From positions 58,212-122,211 of the forward strand of contig NZ_JBGSQX010000074.1 of assembly GCF_041737845.1 (NCBI RefSeq): a stretch of DNA of 64,000 nt, given 5' to 3'. This stretch comes from Desulfococcus sp041737845. GTDB lineage: Bacteria > Desulfobacterota > Desulfobacteria > Desulfobacterales > Desulfococcaceae. A model generated the notes under the pieces. It worked only from the letters and a program-made list of their open reading frames with translations, did no database searches and had not been told where the DNA came from. Positions 52,640 to 60,791 of this stretch are shown piece by piece (position 1 is the stretch's first letter; every line of letters starts with the position of its first letter). A program made the translations under genes and the position numbers.

Positions 52640-53620
52640 CTATGCCATGGTCAAGCGCTGATAGTCGATGACCCGACTGAGAATGGTGTCCAGGTCGGTG
52701 ACGGGCGCAAACCCGACCAGGCTTCGAATCTTTTCAATGCTGGGGACCCGGCGGAGCATGTCCTCGAAATCCTTGGCGTAAGCCTCTTCATAGGGAATCA
52801 TGGCCACCGTGGATGCCGAGCCGGTGCGCGCGATGATTTTTCGGGCCAGGTCCAGAATGGTGATCTCCTCCGTCCCCCCGATGTTGAACACCTCCCCCAC
52901 GGCGTCGTCGCACGCCATCAGCGCCATCAGCCCCGCAACCACGTCCTTCACGTAGGTAAAGGTCCGCGTCTGCATCCCGTCGCCGTATACTGTGAGCGGT
53001 TCGTTGCCGAGGGCCTGGGAGACGAGCCGCGGAATCACCATGCCGTAGGCGCCGGTCTGGCGGGGGCCCACCGTGTTGAAGAGCCGCGCGATGATCGTCT
53101 CGAGCCCCTTGGTCCGGAAGTAGGCGAGGGCCGTGAACTCGTCCATCAGCTTGGAGGCGGCGTAGCTCCACCGGAATTTGCTCGAAGGGCCGTAGATGAT
53201 ATTGTCGGTTTCCACCAGGGGCGCGTGGAGGTGCTTGCCGTAAACCTCCGAGGAGGAGGTGATGAGCACGCGCTTTTTGAACTTCGCGCAGATCTCCAGA
53301 ACCTTTTCGGTGCCCTCCACGTTGATCTTGATGGACTTCAGGGGATTCTCAAGGATGTAATGGACCCCCACGGCGGCCGCGAGATGGAAGACCACGTCGC
53401 AGGTCCCCGCCAGCTCCAGCATCAGGTCCTGATTCAGGATGGTGTCGGTGTGGACAAAGAGTCGATGACCCAAGCGTGCGTCGTTTTGCAGCGGCGTGAC
53501 GTTGGCGAGGGAACCGGTGGACAGATCGTCGATGATATAGACCTCATGGCCTTGCTCGAGGTAGGCTTCCGCAAGGTGGGACCCGATGAACCCCGCTCCC
53601 CCCGTGATAAGAACCCGCAT
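52640..53620 (-). CDS. NAD-dependent nucleotide-sugar epimerase/dehydratase (SDR)
   Basis: 326 residues of the extended short-chain dehydrogenase fold: NAD site TGGAGFIGSH near the start, SSSEVYG and YxxxK in WSYAASKLMDE, and a substrate-binding C-terminal half with GPRQTGAYGMVIPRLV and GDGMQTRTFTYVKDV. This wording is that of UDP-glucose 4-epimerase / UDP-glucuronate decarboxylase / dTDP-glucose 4,6-dehydratase relatives; the exact reaction is not decided. No glycan cluster surrounds it. Confidence 0.85.
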   Translation of the reverse strand: MRVLITGGAGFIGSHLAEAYLEQGHEVYIIDDLSTGSLANVTPLQNDARLGHRLFVHTDTILNQDLMLELAGTCDVVFHLAAAVGVHYILENPLKSIKINVEGTEKVLEICAKFKKRVLITSSSEVYGKHLHAPLVETDNIIYGPSSKFRWSYAASKLMDEFTALAYFRTKGLETIIARLFNTVGPRQTGAYGMVIPRLVSQALGNEPLTVYGDGMQTRTFTYVKDVVAGLMALMACDDAVGEVFNIGGTEEITILDLARKIIARTGSASTVAMIPYEEAYAKDFEDMLRRVPSIEKIRSLVGFAPVTDLDTILSRVIDYQRLTMA

Positions 53621-53893
53621 AAGAATTGCTCCTCAGAATAGTGACGCGTTTAGAACCGCAGGGATTTTCCGTGGACAAACACGAAAAATCATCCTAAATA
53701 AGTGGCTGTTTTCAGGCAGTCCCGGCTATGCTTGCCGCCCCGGGGCCGCGTTGAGGCCCTCCGTCCGATCCGGAAAAATCAGGCCGTCGGCGGTTTGGAT
53801 CGGCTGTTTCCGTGCGAATTCGGGCGAAGCCTCGTTTCCGGATGGAGACTACTTATAAAAAAACAACGGCTGAAGCAATCATAAAACCACGAG

Positions 53894-54898
53894 ATGCGGA
53901 AACGGGCCCCAACAATCGGAATGGCATCCTGCTTCAAGTATATGGCGACCCCCGACGGCGCCGCCATCCGCCACGGCTTCTGGCGATCCCGGGGTTCGGT
54001 CCGGCGCGGAACCCTGGTCCTGCTCTCCGGCCGCAGCGAATTCCTGGAAAAATACGGCGAAACCATCGGCCTGCTGAACGCCAGGGGCTGGGACGTCTGC
54101 AGTTTCGACTGGCGCGGGCAGGGGCTTTCGACGCGCATGATCGCAAACCGGCACAAGGGGCATATCGAGGATTACGAGGTCTATCTTGGCGACCTCGACC
54201 GGTTTCTTCATGAGGTGGTTCTCCGGCGGGCCGTCCGGCCTGTGGCGGCGCTCGCCCATTCCATGGGGGCCCATATCCTCCTCCGGTACCTCGCCCGCCG
54301 GGGTGATCTTTTCACCAGGGTCGTGCTGACCGCGCCCATGGTCGACATCTACGCCAGACGGCTTCCCATTTCCCTGGTGAGGATGATGACCCGGGCCGCC
54401 CTCCGCTTAGGCGGGGAGCGGGCCTACGCCCCGGGGGAAGGGGGCTACCGCCCTCTTTCGCGGAGACGGTTCAAAAACAACCGGCTGACCGCCGATGAAG
54501 AACGATACGCAAGACCCCACCGGCTGATCGCCCGAAATCCGGACCTGGCCCTGGGGGGCGTGACCTTCGGGTGGCTTCGGGCGACCTTCGACTCCATCGA
54601 CGCCCTCGCATCCCCGGGGGTTGCGGCGTCGATTTCGACACCGATGCTGATCGTGTCCTCGGGGGACGACCATGTGGTTCCGGCGGCGGCTCAGACGGCG
54701 CTGTGCGCCGCCCTGCCGGATTGCCGGTTCGTATCGGTACCCGGTGCCCGACATGAGATCCTGATGGAGCAGGATCCCTTGAGGGCCGTTTTCTGGCGGG
54801 CCTTCGACGGGTTCATGTCGGCCGGTCCTGCGGCCATGCCCCCCGGCCGTCCCGGTCACTCGGAATCGATGGCCGAGAGTGCCTCCCAGCGCGCGTAA
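53894..54898 (+). CDS. Alpha/beta hydrolase, lysophospholipase/monoacylglycerol lipase-like
   Basis: 334 residues. LLSGRSEFLEKYGETI and SFDWRGQGLS open the fold, AHSMGAHI is the nucleophile elbow, SSGDDHVV carries the Asp, and ARHEILME the His, the pattern of PldB-like lysophospholipases and monoglyceride lipases. No signal peptide. The last 43 bases overlap the convergent uup gene, encoding a disordered tail. Confidence 0.85.
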   Translation: MRKRAPTIGMASCFKYMATPDGAAIRHGFWRSRGSVRRGTLVLLSGRSEFLEKYGETIGLLNARGWDVCSFDWRGQGLSTRMIANRHKGHIEDYEVYLGDLDRFLHEVVLRRAVRPVAALAHSMGAHILLRYLARRGDLFTRVVLTAPMVDIYARRLPISLVRMMTRAALRLGGERAYAPGEGGYRPLSRRRFKNNRLTADEERYARPHRLIARNPDLALGGVTFGWLRATFDSIDALASPGVAASISTPMLIVSSGDDHVVPAAAQTALCAALPDCRFVSVPGARHEILMEQDPLRAVFWRAFDGFMSAGPAAMPPGRPGHSESMAESASQRA

Positions 54899-56658
54899 GC
54901 CTGTTCCAGCGCCGCATCCAGCGCCGCCAGCCGGGATTTTGCAAGGGAGATGACGGCGCCGTCCTCCCGGTAGAAGGCGGGATCGGCCATCCGCCGGTGG
55001 AGATCGGCCTGCTCGGCCTCCAGCGCCTCGATGGTTTGGGGCATGGCCTCCAGTTCGAGGCGCTCCTTGTAGGTGAGTTTTCTCGGGCGCTCCCGGCGAG
55101 GCCGTGACGGTTTCGGGGCCCCGGCCGGCTTCTCGGCGGCCGCGTCCGGGGCAGGGGGGCGCTGGGCGACCCAGTCGTCGTATCCGCCGATGTACTCCGT
55201 CACCCGGCCGTCGCCCTCGAAAACCAGGGTGCCGGTCACCACCTGGTTGAGGAAGGTCCGGTCATGGCTGACCAGGAGGACGGTGCCTTCGTAGGCGACC
55301 AGGAGGCTCTCCAGCAGCTCGAGGGTCTCCATGTCCAGGTCGTTGGTCGGCTCGTCCAGGACCAGGACGTTGGCCGGTTTGGTGAAGAGCTTGGCGAGGA
55401 GGAGGCGGTTTCGTTCGCCGCCGGACAGGATGGAGACGGGGCTTCTGGCCCTTTCCGGGGAAAACAGAAAATCCTTGAGGTAGCCGATGACATGCGTGGG
55501 CTTTCCGCCGAGGATCACCTGGTCGTTTCCCTCGGCCACGTTCTCCTGAACCGTCCGGGTTTCATCCAACTGGTCCCGCATCTGGTCGAAATAGGCGGTT
55601 TCGAGATGCGTCCCGTAGCGAACCGAGCCCTGCTGCGGGGCGAGGTTTCCCAGGAGGATGTTGAGCAGGGTGGTTTTTCCCGCGCCGTTGGGCCCGATGA
55701 TCCCCAGTTTGTCCCCGCGCATGACGGTGAGGGAGAGGTCCCGGATGATCGGGCGCTCGCCCCGGTCGAAGCAGATATCCCGGGCTTCGATGACGAGCTT
55801 TCCGGTGCGCTGCGCTTCCTGCGCCATCATGCTGACGGACCCGATCCGCTCCCGCCAGGCCCGCCGCTCCTCGCGCAAGCGCCGGAGCGCCCGCACCCGC
55901 CCTTCGTTCCGGGTCCGCCGGGCCTTCACCCCCTGGCGGATCCACGTCTCCTCCCGGGCCAGCTTCTTGTCGAACTGATGCCGCTGGTTGGCCTCCGTCG
56001 ACAGGGCCGCCTCCTTCCGCGCCAGGTAGGTCGCGTAATCGCAGGCCCAGTTGATCAGGCGCCCCCGGTCCAGTTCGATGATGCGGGTGGCCAGGTTCTG
56101 GAGGAACATCCGGTCGTGGGTGACAAAGAGCAGGGTTTTCACGTGCTGGAGGAGAAACGTTTCCAGCCAGGCGATGGCCTCCATATCGAGGTGGTTGGTG
56201 GGTTCGTCCAGCAGGAGGATGTCCGGTTTCGCGGCAAGGGCCCGGGCCAGGAGCGTCCTTCGCTTGATCCCGGCCGACAGTCCCTTGAAATCCGCGTCAA
56301 AAGGAAGCGCCATGCGCGAGAGCATGGTCTCGGCCATGAGACGGCCTTCCCATTCATCGGCGCCGCCCTCCGATTTGTTTCCCGCCATGCCGCCCAGGAC
56401 CACCTCCAGGATCGTGCCGCCCAGATTCCGGGGCACCGCCTGCGACAGGCATGAAACCCGCGCGCCATGCTGGAGCTGGATCTCTCCGGAATCCGGTTTG
56501 AGGTCGCCTGCGATCAGCCGGATGAGGGTGGATTTGCCTGTGCCGTTCCGCCCGACAAGGCAGACCCGCTCCCCCGCATCGATCTGAAGGCTGAGATCCT
56601 CCAGGAGGGCGAGGCCGCCGAATCCGAGGTACAGGTTGTTGATGTTTAATAGGTTCAT
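54856..56658 (-). CDS. uup: ABC-F ATPase, Uup-like
   Basis: About 600 residues: two ATPase domains without membrane parts. First: VGRNGTGKST, LSAGIKRR, LLLDEPTNHLD; second: GPNGAGKTT, LSGGERNR, VLDEPTNDLD. The first signature is LSAGI rather than LSGGQ. A long linker with Arg-rich helices joins them, and a C-terminal coiled coil (from about residue 520) identifies Uup. ABC-F proteins act on ribosomes or in DNA metabolism. The start at 56658 is used; no clear ribosome site is visible. Confidence 0.88.
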   Translation of the reverse strand: MNLLNINNLYLGFGGLALLEDLSLQIDAGERVCLVGRNGTGKSTLIRLIAGDLKPDSGEIQLQHGARVSCLSQAVPRNLGGTILEVVLGGMAGNKSEGGADEWEGRLMAETMLSRMALPFDADFKGLSAGIKRRTLLARALAAKPDILLLDEPTNHLDMEAIAWLETFLLQHVKTLLFVTHDRMFLQNLATRIIELDRGRLINWACDYATYLARKEAALSTEANQRHQFDKKLAREETWIRQGVKARRTRNEGRVRALRRLREERRAWRERIGSVSMMAQEAQRTGKLVIEARDICFDRGERPIIRDLSLTVMRGDKLGIIGPNGAGKTTLLNILLGNLAPQQGSVRYGTHLETAYFDQMRDQLDETRTVQENVAEGNDQVILGGKPTHVIGYLKDFLFSPERARSPVSILSGGERNRLLLAKLFTKPANVLVLDEPTNDLDMETLELLESLLVAYEGTVLLVSHDRTFLNQVVTGTLVFEGDGRVTEYIGGYDDWVAQRPPAPDAAAEKPAGAPKPSRPRRERPRKLTYKERLELEAMPQTIEALEAEQADLHRRMADPAFYREDGAVISLAKSRLAALDAALEQAYARWEALSAIDSE

Positions 56659-57047
56659 AGGGTTTCGATGGTGGTTCACTTATAGTGAGTAAGGAAATAT
56701 TGCTGACGGTTTCGTAAAAGTTCGAGATACGGCTTGCGAATCCCGGGGAATGAGGCCTGCCCGGCGTACGCCGCCGTGACGGGGGGGCCGTGATGCAGAT
56801 ATCGGATTTTTTGCGGAACCGTCAAGCGTGCAACCCGTTTTGGGCGCGGTACGGCGTGTCTTGTAGCGTGAAACGGCGACTTGCGCAATTCTTTTATGGG
56901 GGAAGGGCGCTTCGACGGCCCGCGTCCGATGCCGCTTGAAAAACCCCGCCGTTTCTGGTAGGGAAGGCACACCCGGCGGCGCATCAGCCGGATAATCGCC
57001 CCTTACGGCGTTTTTCAGGGGTTTCAGCGGATACACAAGGAGGGGGT
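56659..57047. other. Intergenic region uup / argC with repeat copy 2
   Basis: Contains one copy of the 119-bp inverted-repeat element (56705-56823). The other 220 bases have no supported gene; small frames there lack protein-like sequence. Confidence 0.5.
56705..56823. repeat. Inverted-repeat element, copy 2 (119 bp)
   Basis: Begins GACGGTTTCGTAAAAG and ends with the reverse complement of GACGGTTCCGCAAAAAATCC. The reverse complement of copy 1 shares the left end (TTCGTAAAAAG...CGAGAT...GGCTTGCGA) and the right end (GATATCGG then T-run and GGAACCGTC). Same length within one base. Confidence 0.7.
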
Positions 57048-58085
57048 ATGGTCAGGGTCGGCGTCATCGGTGCGACGGGGTATGCGGGGGCGGAGCTGGT
57101 TCGGATCCTTTTCGGTCACCCGGAGGTGACCCTTGCGGCGATCACCTCGAGGCAGTACGCGGGGGTGCCCTTTGACCGGGTCTACCCGGCCATGAAGGGG
57201 GTCGTTCCCCTCATCTGCGAGGAATTTGCTCTCGATGACATGTGTGACCGGGCGGATGTCGTGTTCACGGCCCTGCCCCACAAAATTCCCATGGCGGTCG
57301 TGCCCGAGCTGGTCGCCCGCGGCAAACGGGTGATCGATCTCTCGGCGGACTTCCGCTTCCGGGACGTGAACCGCTATGAAGCCGTTTATCAGCCCCACAC
57401 GGCGGCGGCGCTTTCCGAGGAGGCGGCCTACGGCCTCCCCGAGGTTTACGGCGACGCCATATCCCGGGCCAGGGTGGTCGGCAACCCCGGCTGCTACCCC
57501 ACGAGCGTCCTGCTTCCCCTGGTGCCGCTCCTCAAGGCGGGCCTGATCCGCACCGAAGGCCTGGTGGCCGACGCCAAGTCCGGCGTCAGCGGGGCGGGAA
57601 GGTCGCCCAGCCTGGGCTCCATTTTCTGCGAGGTGACCGAATCCTTCAAGGCCTACAAGGTGGCGGGCCACCGCCACAACCCCGAGATGGACGAGGTCCT
57701 GAGCCGGGAGGCCGGCGGTGCCGTTCATATCACCTTCGTGCCCCATCTCGTCCCCATGAGCCGCGGCATGCTGACCACCCTCTATGCGACGCCGGACGGG
57801 CCGGCAACCGGGGCGGAGATCCGGGCGCGCCTCACATCCTTTTACGCGGACCGGCCCTTTGTCCGGATCTGCCCGGAGGGGCAGGTCCCCAGCACCCTCC
57901 ACGTCCGGGGAACCAATTATTGCGACATCGGTGTTGTCTTCGACGACGAGCATCGCAGGCTGATCCTGATTTCGGCCATCGACAACCTGGTCAAGGGCGC
58001 CGCCGGGCAGGCGGTCCAGAACATGAACCTCATGCTCGGATTCAAGGAATCCGCCGGCCTCGACGCCGTGCCGTACCCGCTCTGA
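57048..58085 (+). CDS. argC: N-acetyl-gamma-glutamyl-phosphate reductase
   Basis: 345 residues. NAD(P) site GVIGATGYAGAELVRIL, active Cys149 in GNPGCYPTS, KSGVSGAGR and GHRHNPEM. It reduces N-acetylglutamyl phosphate in arginine synthesis. AGGAGG(GGG) lies just before the ATG. No other arg gene is near; it stands alone, with the repeat element upstream. Confidence 0.95.
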   Translation: MVRVGVIGATGYAGAELVRILFGHPEVTLAAITSRQYAGVPFDRVYPAMKGVVPLICEEFALDDMCDRADVVFTALPHKIPMAVVPELVARGKRVIDLSADFRFRDVNRYEAVYQPHTAAALSEEAAYGLPEVYGDAISRARVVGNPGCYPTSVLLPLVPLLKAGLIRTEGLVADAKSGVSGAGRSPSLGSIFCEVTESFKAYKVAGHRHNPEMDEVLSREAGGAVHITFVPHLVPMSRGMLTTLYATPDGPATGAEIRARLTSFYADRPFVRICPEGQVPSTLHVRGTNYCDIGVVFDDEHRRLILISAIDNLVKGAAGQAVQNMNLMLGFKESAGLDAVPYPL

Positions 58086-58212
58086 TCCCCATCCCGGTTT
58101 CGGGCCGCGGGGGCATGGGCGGCCGGATTTTCGGGATGAAAAAAAAGAAGCGGACGATCGCGGCAGGCGGACCGGAAATTGAAACCGGCCCGATGAGGCC
58201 CGCGCTGTTTTC

Positions 58213-58241
58213 TTGACATCACGGTAGGATTGAACTAAAAA
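58213..58241 (+). promoter_or_regulatory. Candidate sigma70 promoter of folD
   Basis: TTGACA (58213-58218), 17 bases, TAAAAA (58236-58241), about 65 bases before the ATG. Confidence 0.5.
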
Positions 58242-58307
58242 GATTCGACTCTAAAAAGGCGAATTGAGCGGCAGACCCATAAACGACAACGATGAAAGGA
58301 GATTGGC

Positions 58308-59219
58308 ATGGCAGCGAAGTTGATTTTAGGTACTGAAATCCGCGAGGAGATCCTCGAGGAGATCACGGCGGAAGTCGCTGAGATCAAGAAGAAATACGGC
58401 AAGGTTCCCGGGCTCGTGACGATTCTCGTGGGCGAAAGCCCCGCCTCCATTTCCTATGTCACCCTGAAGATCCAGACGGCCCATCGTGTGGGCTTCCACG
58501 AAGTCCAGGACAATCAGTCGGTGGACATCTCCGAAAAGGACCTTCTCGCCCTGATCGACAAGTACAACAAAGACGACTCCATCAACGGCATACTGGTCCA
58601 GTTGCCGCTGCCGAAGCACATCGACGACAAGAAGATCCTGAACGCCATCGATCCGGACAAGGATGTCGACGGATTCCATCCCGTCAATGTCGGCCGGCTG
58701 ATGATCGGCGGGAACGAGGTGAAATTTCCGCCCTGCACGCCCGCGGGCATCCAGGAGATGATCGTTCGGGCCGGCGTCGAGACCAGCGGCGCGGAGGTCG
58801 TTGTCGTGGGCCGCTCCAATATCGTCGGTAAACCGATCGCCAACATGATGGTCCAGAAGGGCAAGGGCGCCAACGCCACCGTGACCATCGTCCACACCCG
58901 CACGAAAGACCTGGCCTTCCACTGCAAGCGTGCGGATATCCTCATCGTCGCCGCCGGCGTTCCCGGGCTGGTCAAACCCGAGTGGATCAAGCCGGGCGCA
59001 TGCGTCATCGACGTCGGCGTGAACCGGGTCGGCGAAAAACCCAGCGCCAAGGATCCGAAGAAGATGGTTGCCGTGCTTCGCGGAGATGTCGATTTCGACG
59101 CCGCCAAGGAAATCGCCGGTTACATTACCCCCGTTCCCGGAGGGGTCGGCCCCATGACGATTACCATGCTGATGCACAATACCTTGAAATCATTGAAATT
59201 CAAACTCGGAATTGCCTGA
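58308..59219 (+). CDS. folD: Methylene-THF dehydrogenase / methenyl-THF cyclohydrolase
   Basis: 303 residues. ASISYVTLKIQTAHRVG holds the Tyr/Lys of the active site, ILVQLPLPKHID and DVDGFHPVNVGRL follow, and the NADP site is VVVVGRSNIVGKP. GYITPVPGGVGPMT closes it. It is bifunctional: methylene- to methenyl- to formyl-THF. AAAGGAG precedes the ATG and a terminator follows. With fhs it forms the C1-folate route; metF or CODH genes are not in the window. Confidence 0.96.
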   Translation: MAAKLILGTEIREEILEEITAEVAEIKKKYGKVPGLVTILVGESPASISYVTLKIQTAHRVGFHEVQDNQSVDISEKDLLALIDKYNKDDSINGILVQLPLPKHIDDKKILNAIDPDKDVDGFHPVNVGRLMIGGNEVKFPPCTPAGIQEMIVRAGVETSGAEVVVVGRSNIVGKPIANMMVQKGKGANATVTIVHTRTKDLAFHCKRADILIVAAGVPGLVKPEWIKPGACVIDVGVNRVGEKPSAKDPKKMVAVLRGDVDFDAAKEIAGYITPVPGGVGPMTITMLMHNTLKSLKFKLGIA

Positions 59220-59236
59220 CGTCCGAGGCTCGCGCG

Positions 59237-59263
59237 GGGGAGGACACGCTCCTCCCCTTTCTT
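59237..59263 (+). terminator. Rho-independent terminator of folD
   Basis: GGGGAGGA-CACGC-TCCTCCCC (8-bp stem, 5-base loop) followed by TTTCTT, 18 bases after the stop. Confidence 0.75.
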
Positions 59264-59469
59264 GCCTGTACCCGTTTGATTCTGAGTCGAATTCTTGCGG
59301 GGCAATCAAGCAGACAGCAGAAGGAATCCGGAAAATTCCAACTTCGGGGTGCGCTGTTTCCCAATCATGCCGCCTCCGGCATGTCAAGGGCAGGATGTGT
59401 ATTCGGTCGTTTTCAAAATGAAAACGATGAACAACAACTCGACGAACCCAAAGGTAAAATCTGACTGTT

Positions 59470-60432
59470 ATGAAAAACCGCATCGTATTCCAACCGACGA
59501 ATTCACGCCGGGAGGCGGGAAGACGGGTTACGGTCTCCCGGTTTTTCCTGGGAGCCCTTGTCTTCCTGGCCACCGCCTTCTTCACGGCCTTCGGATATCT
59601 GATCATGGAATATCTGCATCTCCGGGCCGTTGCCCGGGAGGCCGTGATTCTCGAACTCCGGCTGGCGGATCAAAATGAACTCCTTGAATCTCAGCAGGAG
59701 CAGATTCAGCTTTTTGCCGGCGAACTCAGCTCCCTCAAAGACAAACTTGTCTCCCTCGGGGAATTCGGCAGAAAAGTGCGGGAGATGGTCGACATGGCGC
59801 CCGGCGAAGCGCTGGAGGATCCCTTCGGCATCGGCGGGTCATCGCCCGCCGACCTGAATCCCTTTCTCGACCCCAACGCCAGGCGCACCGAAATGATGCG
59901 GCGGATGCAGGAGCATGTGGTACGGCTCAGCCTCGAAACCGATATCCAGCAGGAGGATTTCTCGACCCTCATGGGTGCCCTGAAGGAGCAGCGGAACTTT
60001 CTGGTCAGGACCCCGTCCGTCCATCCGGTCAAGGGGCCGCTGAGTTCGACCTTCGGCACCCGGAGATCGCCGTTTACCGGGGAATTCGAATTTCACAAGG
60101 GCATCGACATCGTGGCCGCGACCGGGACCCCTGTGGCCGCGCCCGCGGACGGCCGGATCTCCATCGCCGAGTATGAAGGATCCTACGGCAAGATCATGGC
60201 GATCGACCACGGATACGGCGTCGTGACCCGGTTTGCCCACCTGAGCGCGTTCCTGAAGAGGGCCGGGGAATCGGTGAAACGGGGGGAGGCGGTCGCCCTC
60301 GTCGGCAACACGGGGCGCAGCACCGGCCCCCATCTCCACTATGAAGTCCACCTCAACGGCATCCCCGTGGACCCTCAGGATTTTCTCATGGGTTCAGACG
60401 GGTTCCAGGTGGTGCTGAAGAAAAAACAGTAG
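59470..60432 (+). CDS. M23 (LytM-type) peptidase with coiled coil
   Basis: 320 residues: one N-terminal membrane helix (about 24-48), a coiled coil (about 55-110), then a LytM domain with HKGIDIVAATGTPVAAPADG (metal His and Asp) and HLHYEVHLNG. All four zinc/catalytic positions are present, so it should cut peptidoglycan cross-links or act as an activator in the periplasm. It precedes secA by 359 bases. Confidence 0.88.
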   Translation: MKNRIVFQPTNSRREAGRRVTVSRFFLGALVFLATAFFTAFGYLIMEYLHLRAVAREAVILELRLADQNELLESQQEQIQLFAGELSSLKDKLVSLGEFGRKVREMVDMAPGEALEDPFGIGGSSPADLNPFLDPNARRTEMMRRMQEHVVRLSLETDIQQEDFSTLMGALKEQRNFLVRTPSVHPVKGPLSSTFGTRRSPFTGEFEFHKGIDIVAATGTPVAAPADGRISIAEYEGSYGKIMAIDHGYGVVTRFAHLSAFLKRAGESVKRGEAVALVGNTGRSTGPHLHYEVHLNGIPVDPQDFLMGSDGFQVVLKKKQ

Positions 60433-60791
60433 GGGGAGGCCCTTCCGGTTTTCCGAGCGGTTTCCCTTCCCCGCCATATCGCCTTCCCCTCCCGTCTCAT
60501 CCCCGCCGTGCATTCCGGGTGAGCCATGATGAACAGTGCATTAGTCATGGACAACCGCCTTTTTTCATCTTAATATGATTTAGCGGTTTCGGGGTTTCGG
60601 GAGCCGGGCGAGGATCAATCCGCCCGCTTTTCCGACCGTTCGGCCCATGCCGTCCACCGGCGCGTATCCCTTATATGCGCCGGCGCCGTGCTTTGTGACC
60701 GGGCCATGCGCCGGGCTGCCTTTTTACGGAGGCGCCGGTCGGCCCGTCGGGGAAACCCGGATCCTAATTTCCTGAAAGGAATGTTCAATTC
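60433..60791. other. Intergenic region upstream of secA
   Basis: Holds a candidate promoter (60548-60576) and small hairpins, e.g. GGCGC/GCGCC around 60660-60684. No open frame with a protein-like sequence; no SecM-like leader was found. Confidence 0.4.
60548..60576 (+). promoter_or_regulatory. Candidate sigma70 promoter of secA
   Basis: TGGACA (60548-60553), 17 bases, TAATAT (60571-60576), about 215 bases before the ATG, so the leader would be long. Confidence 0.4.
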
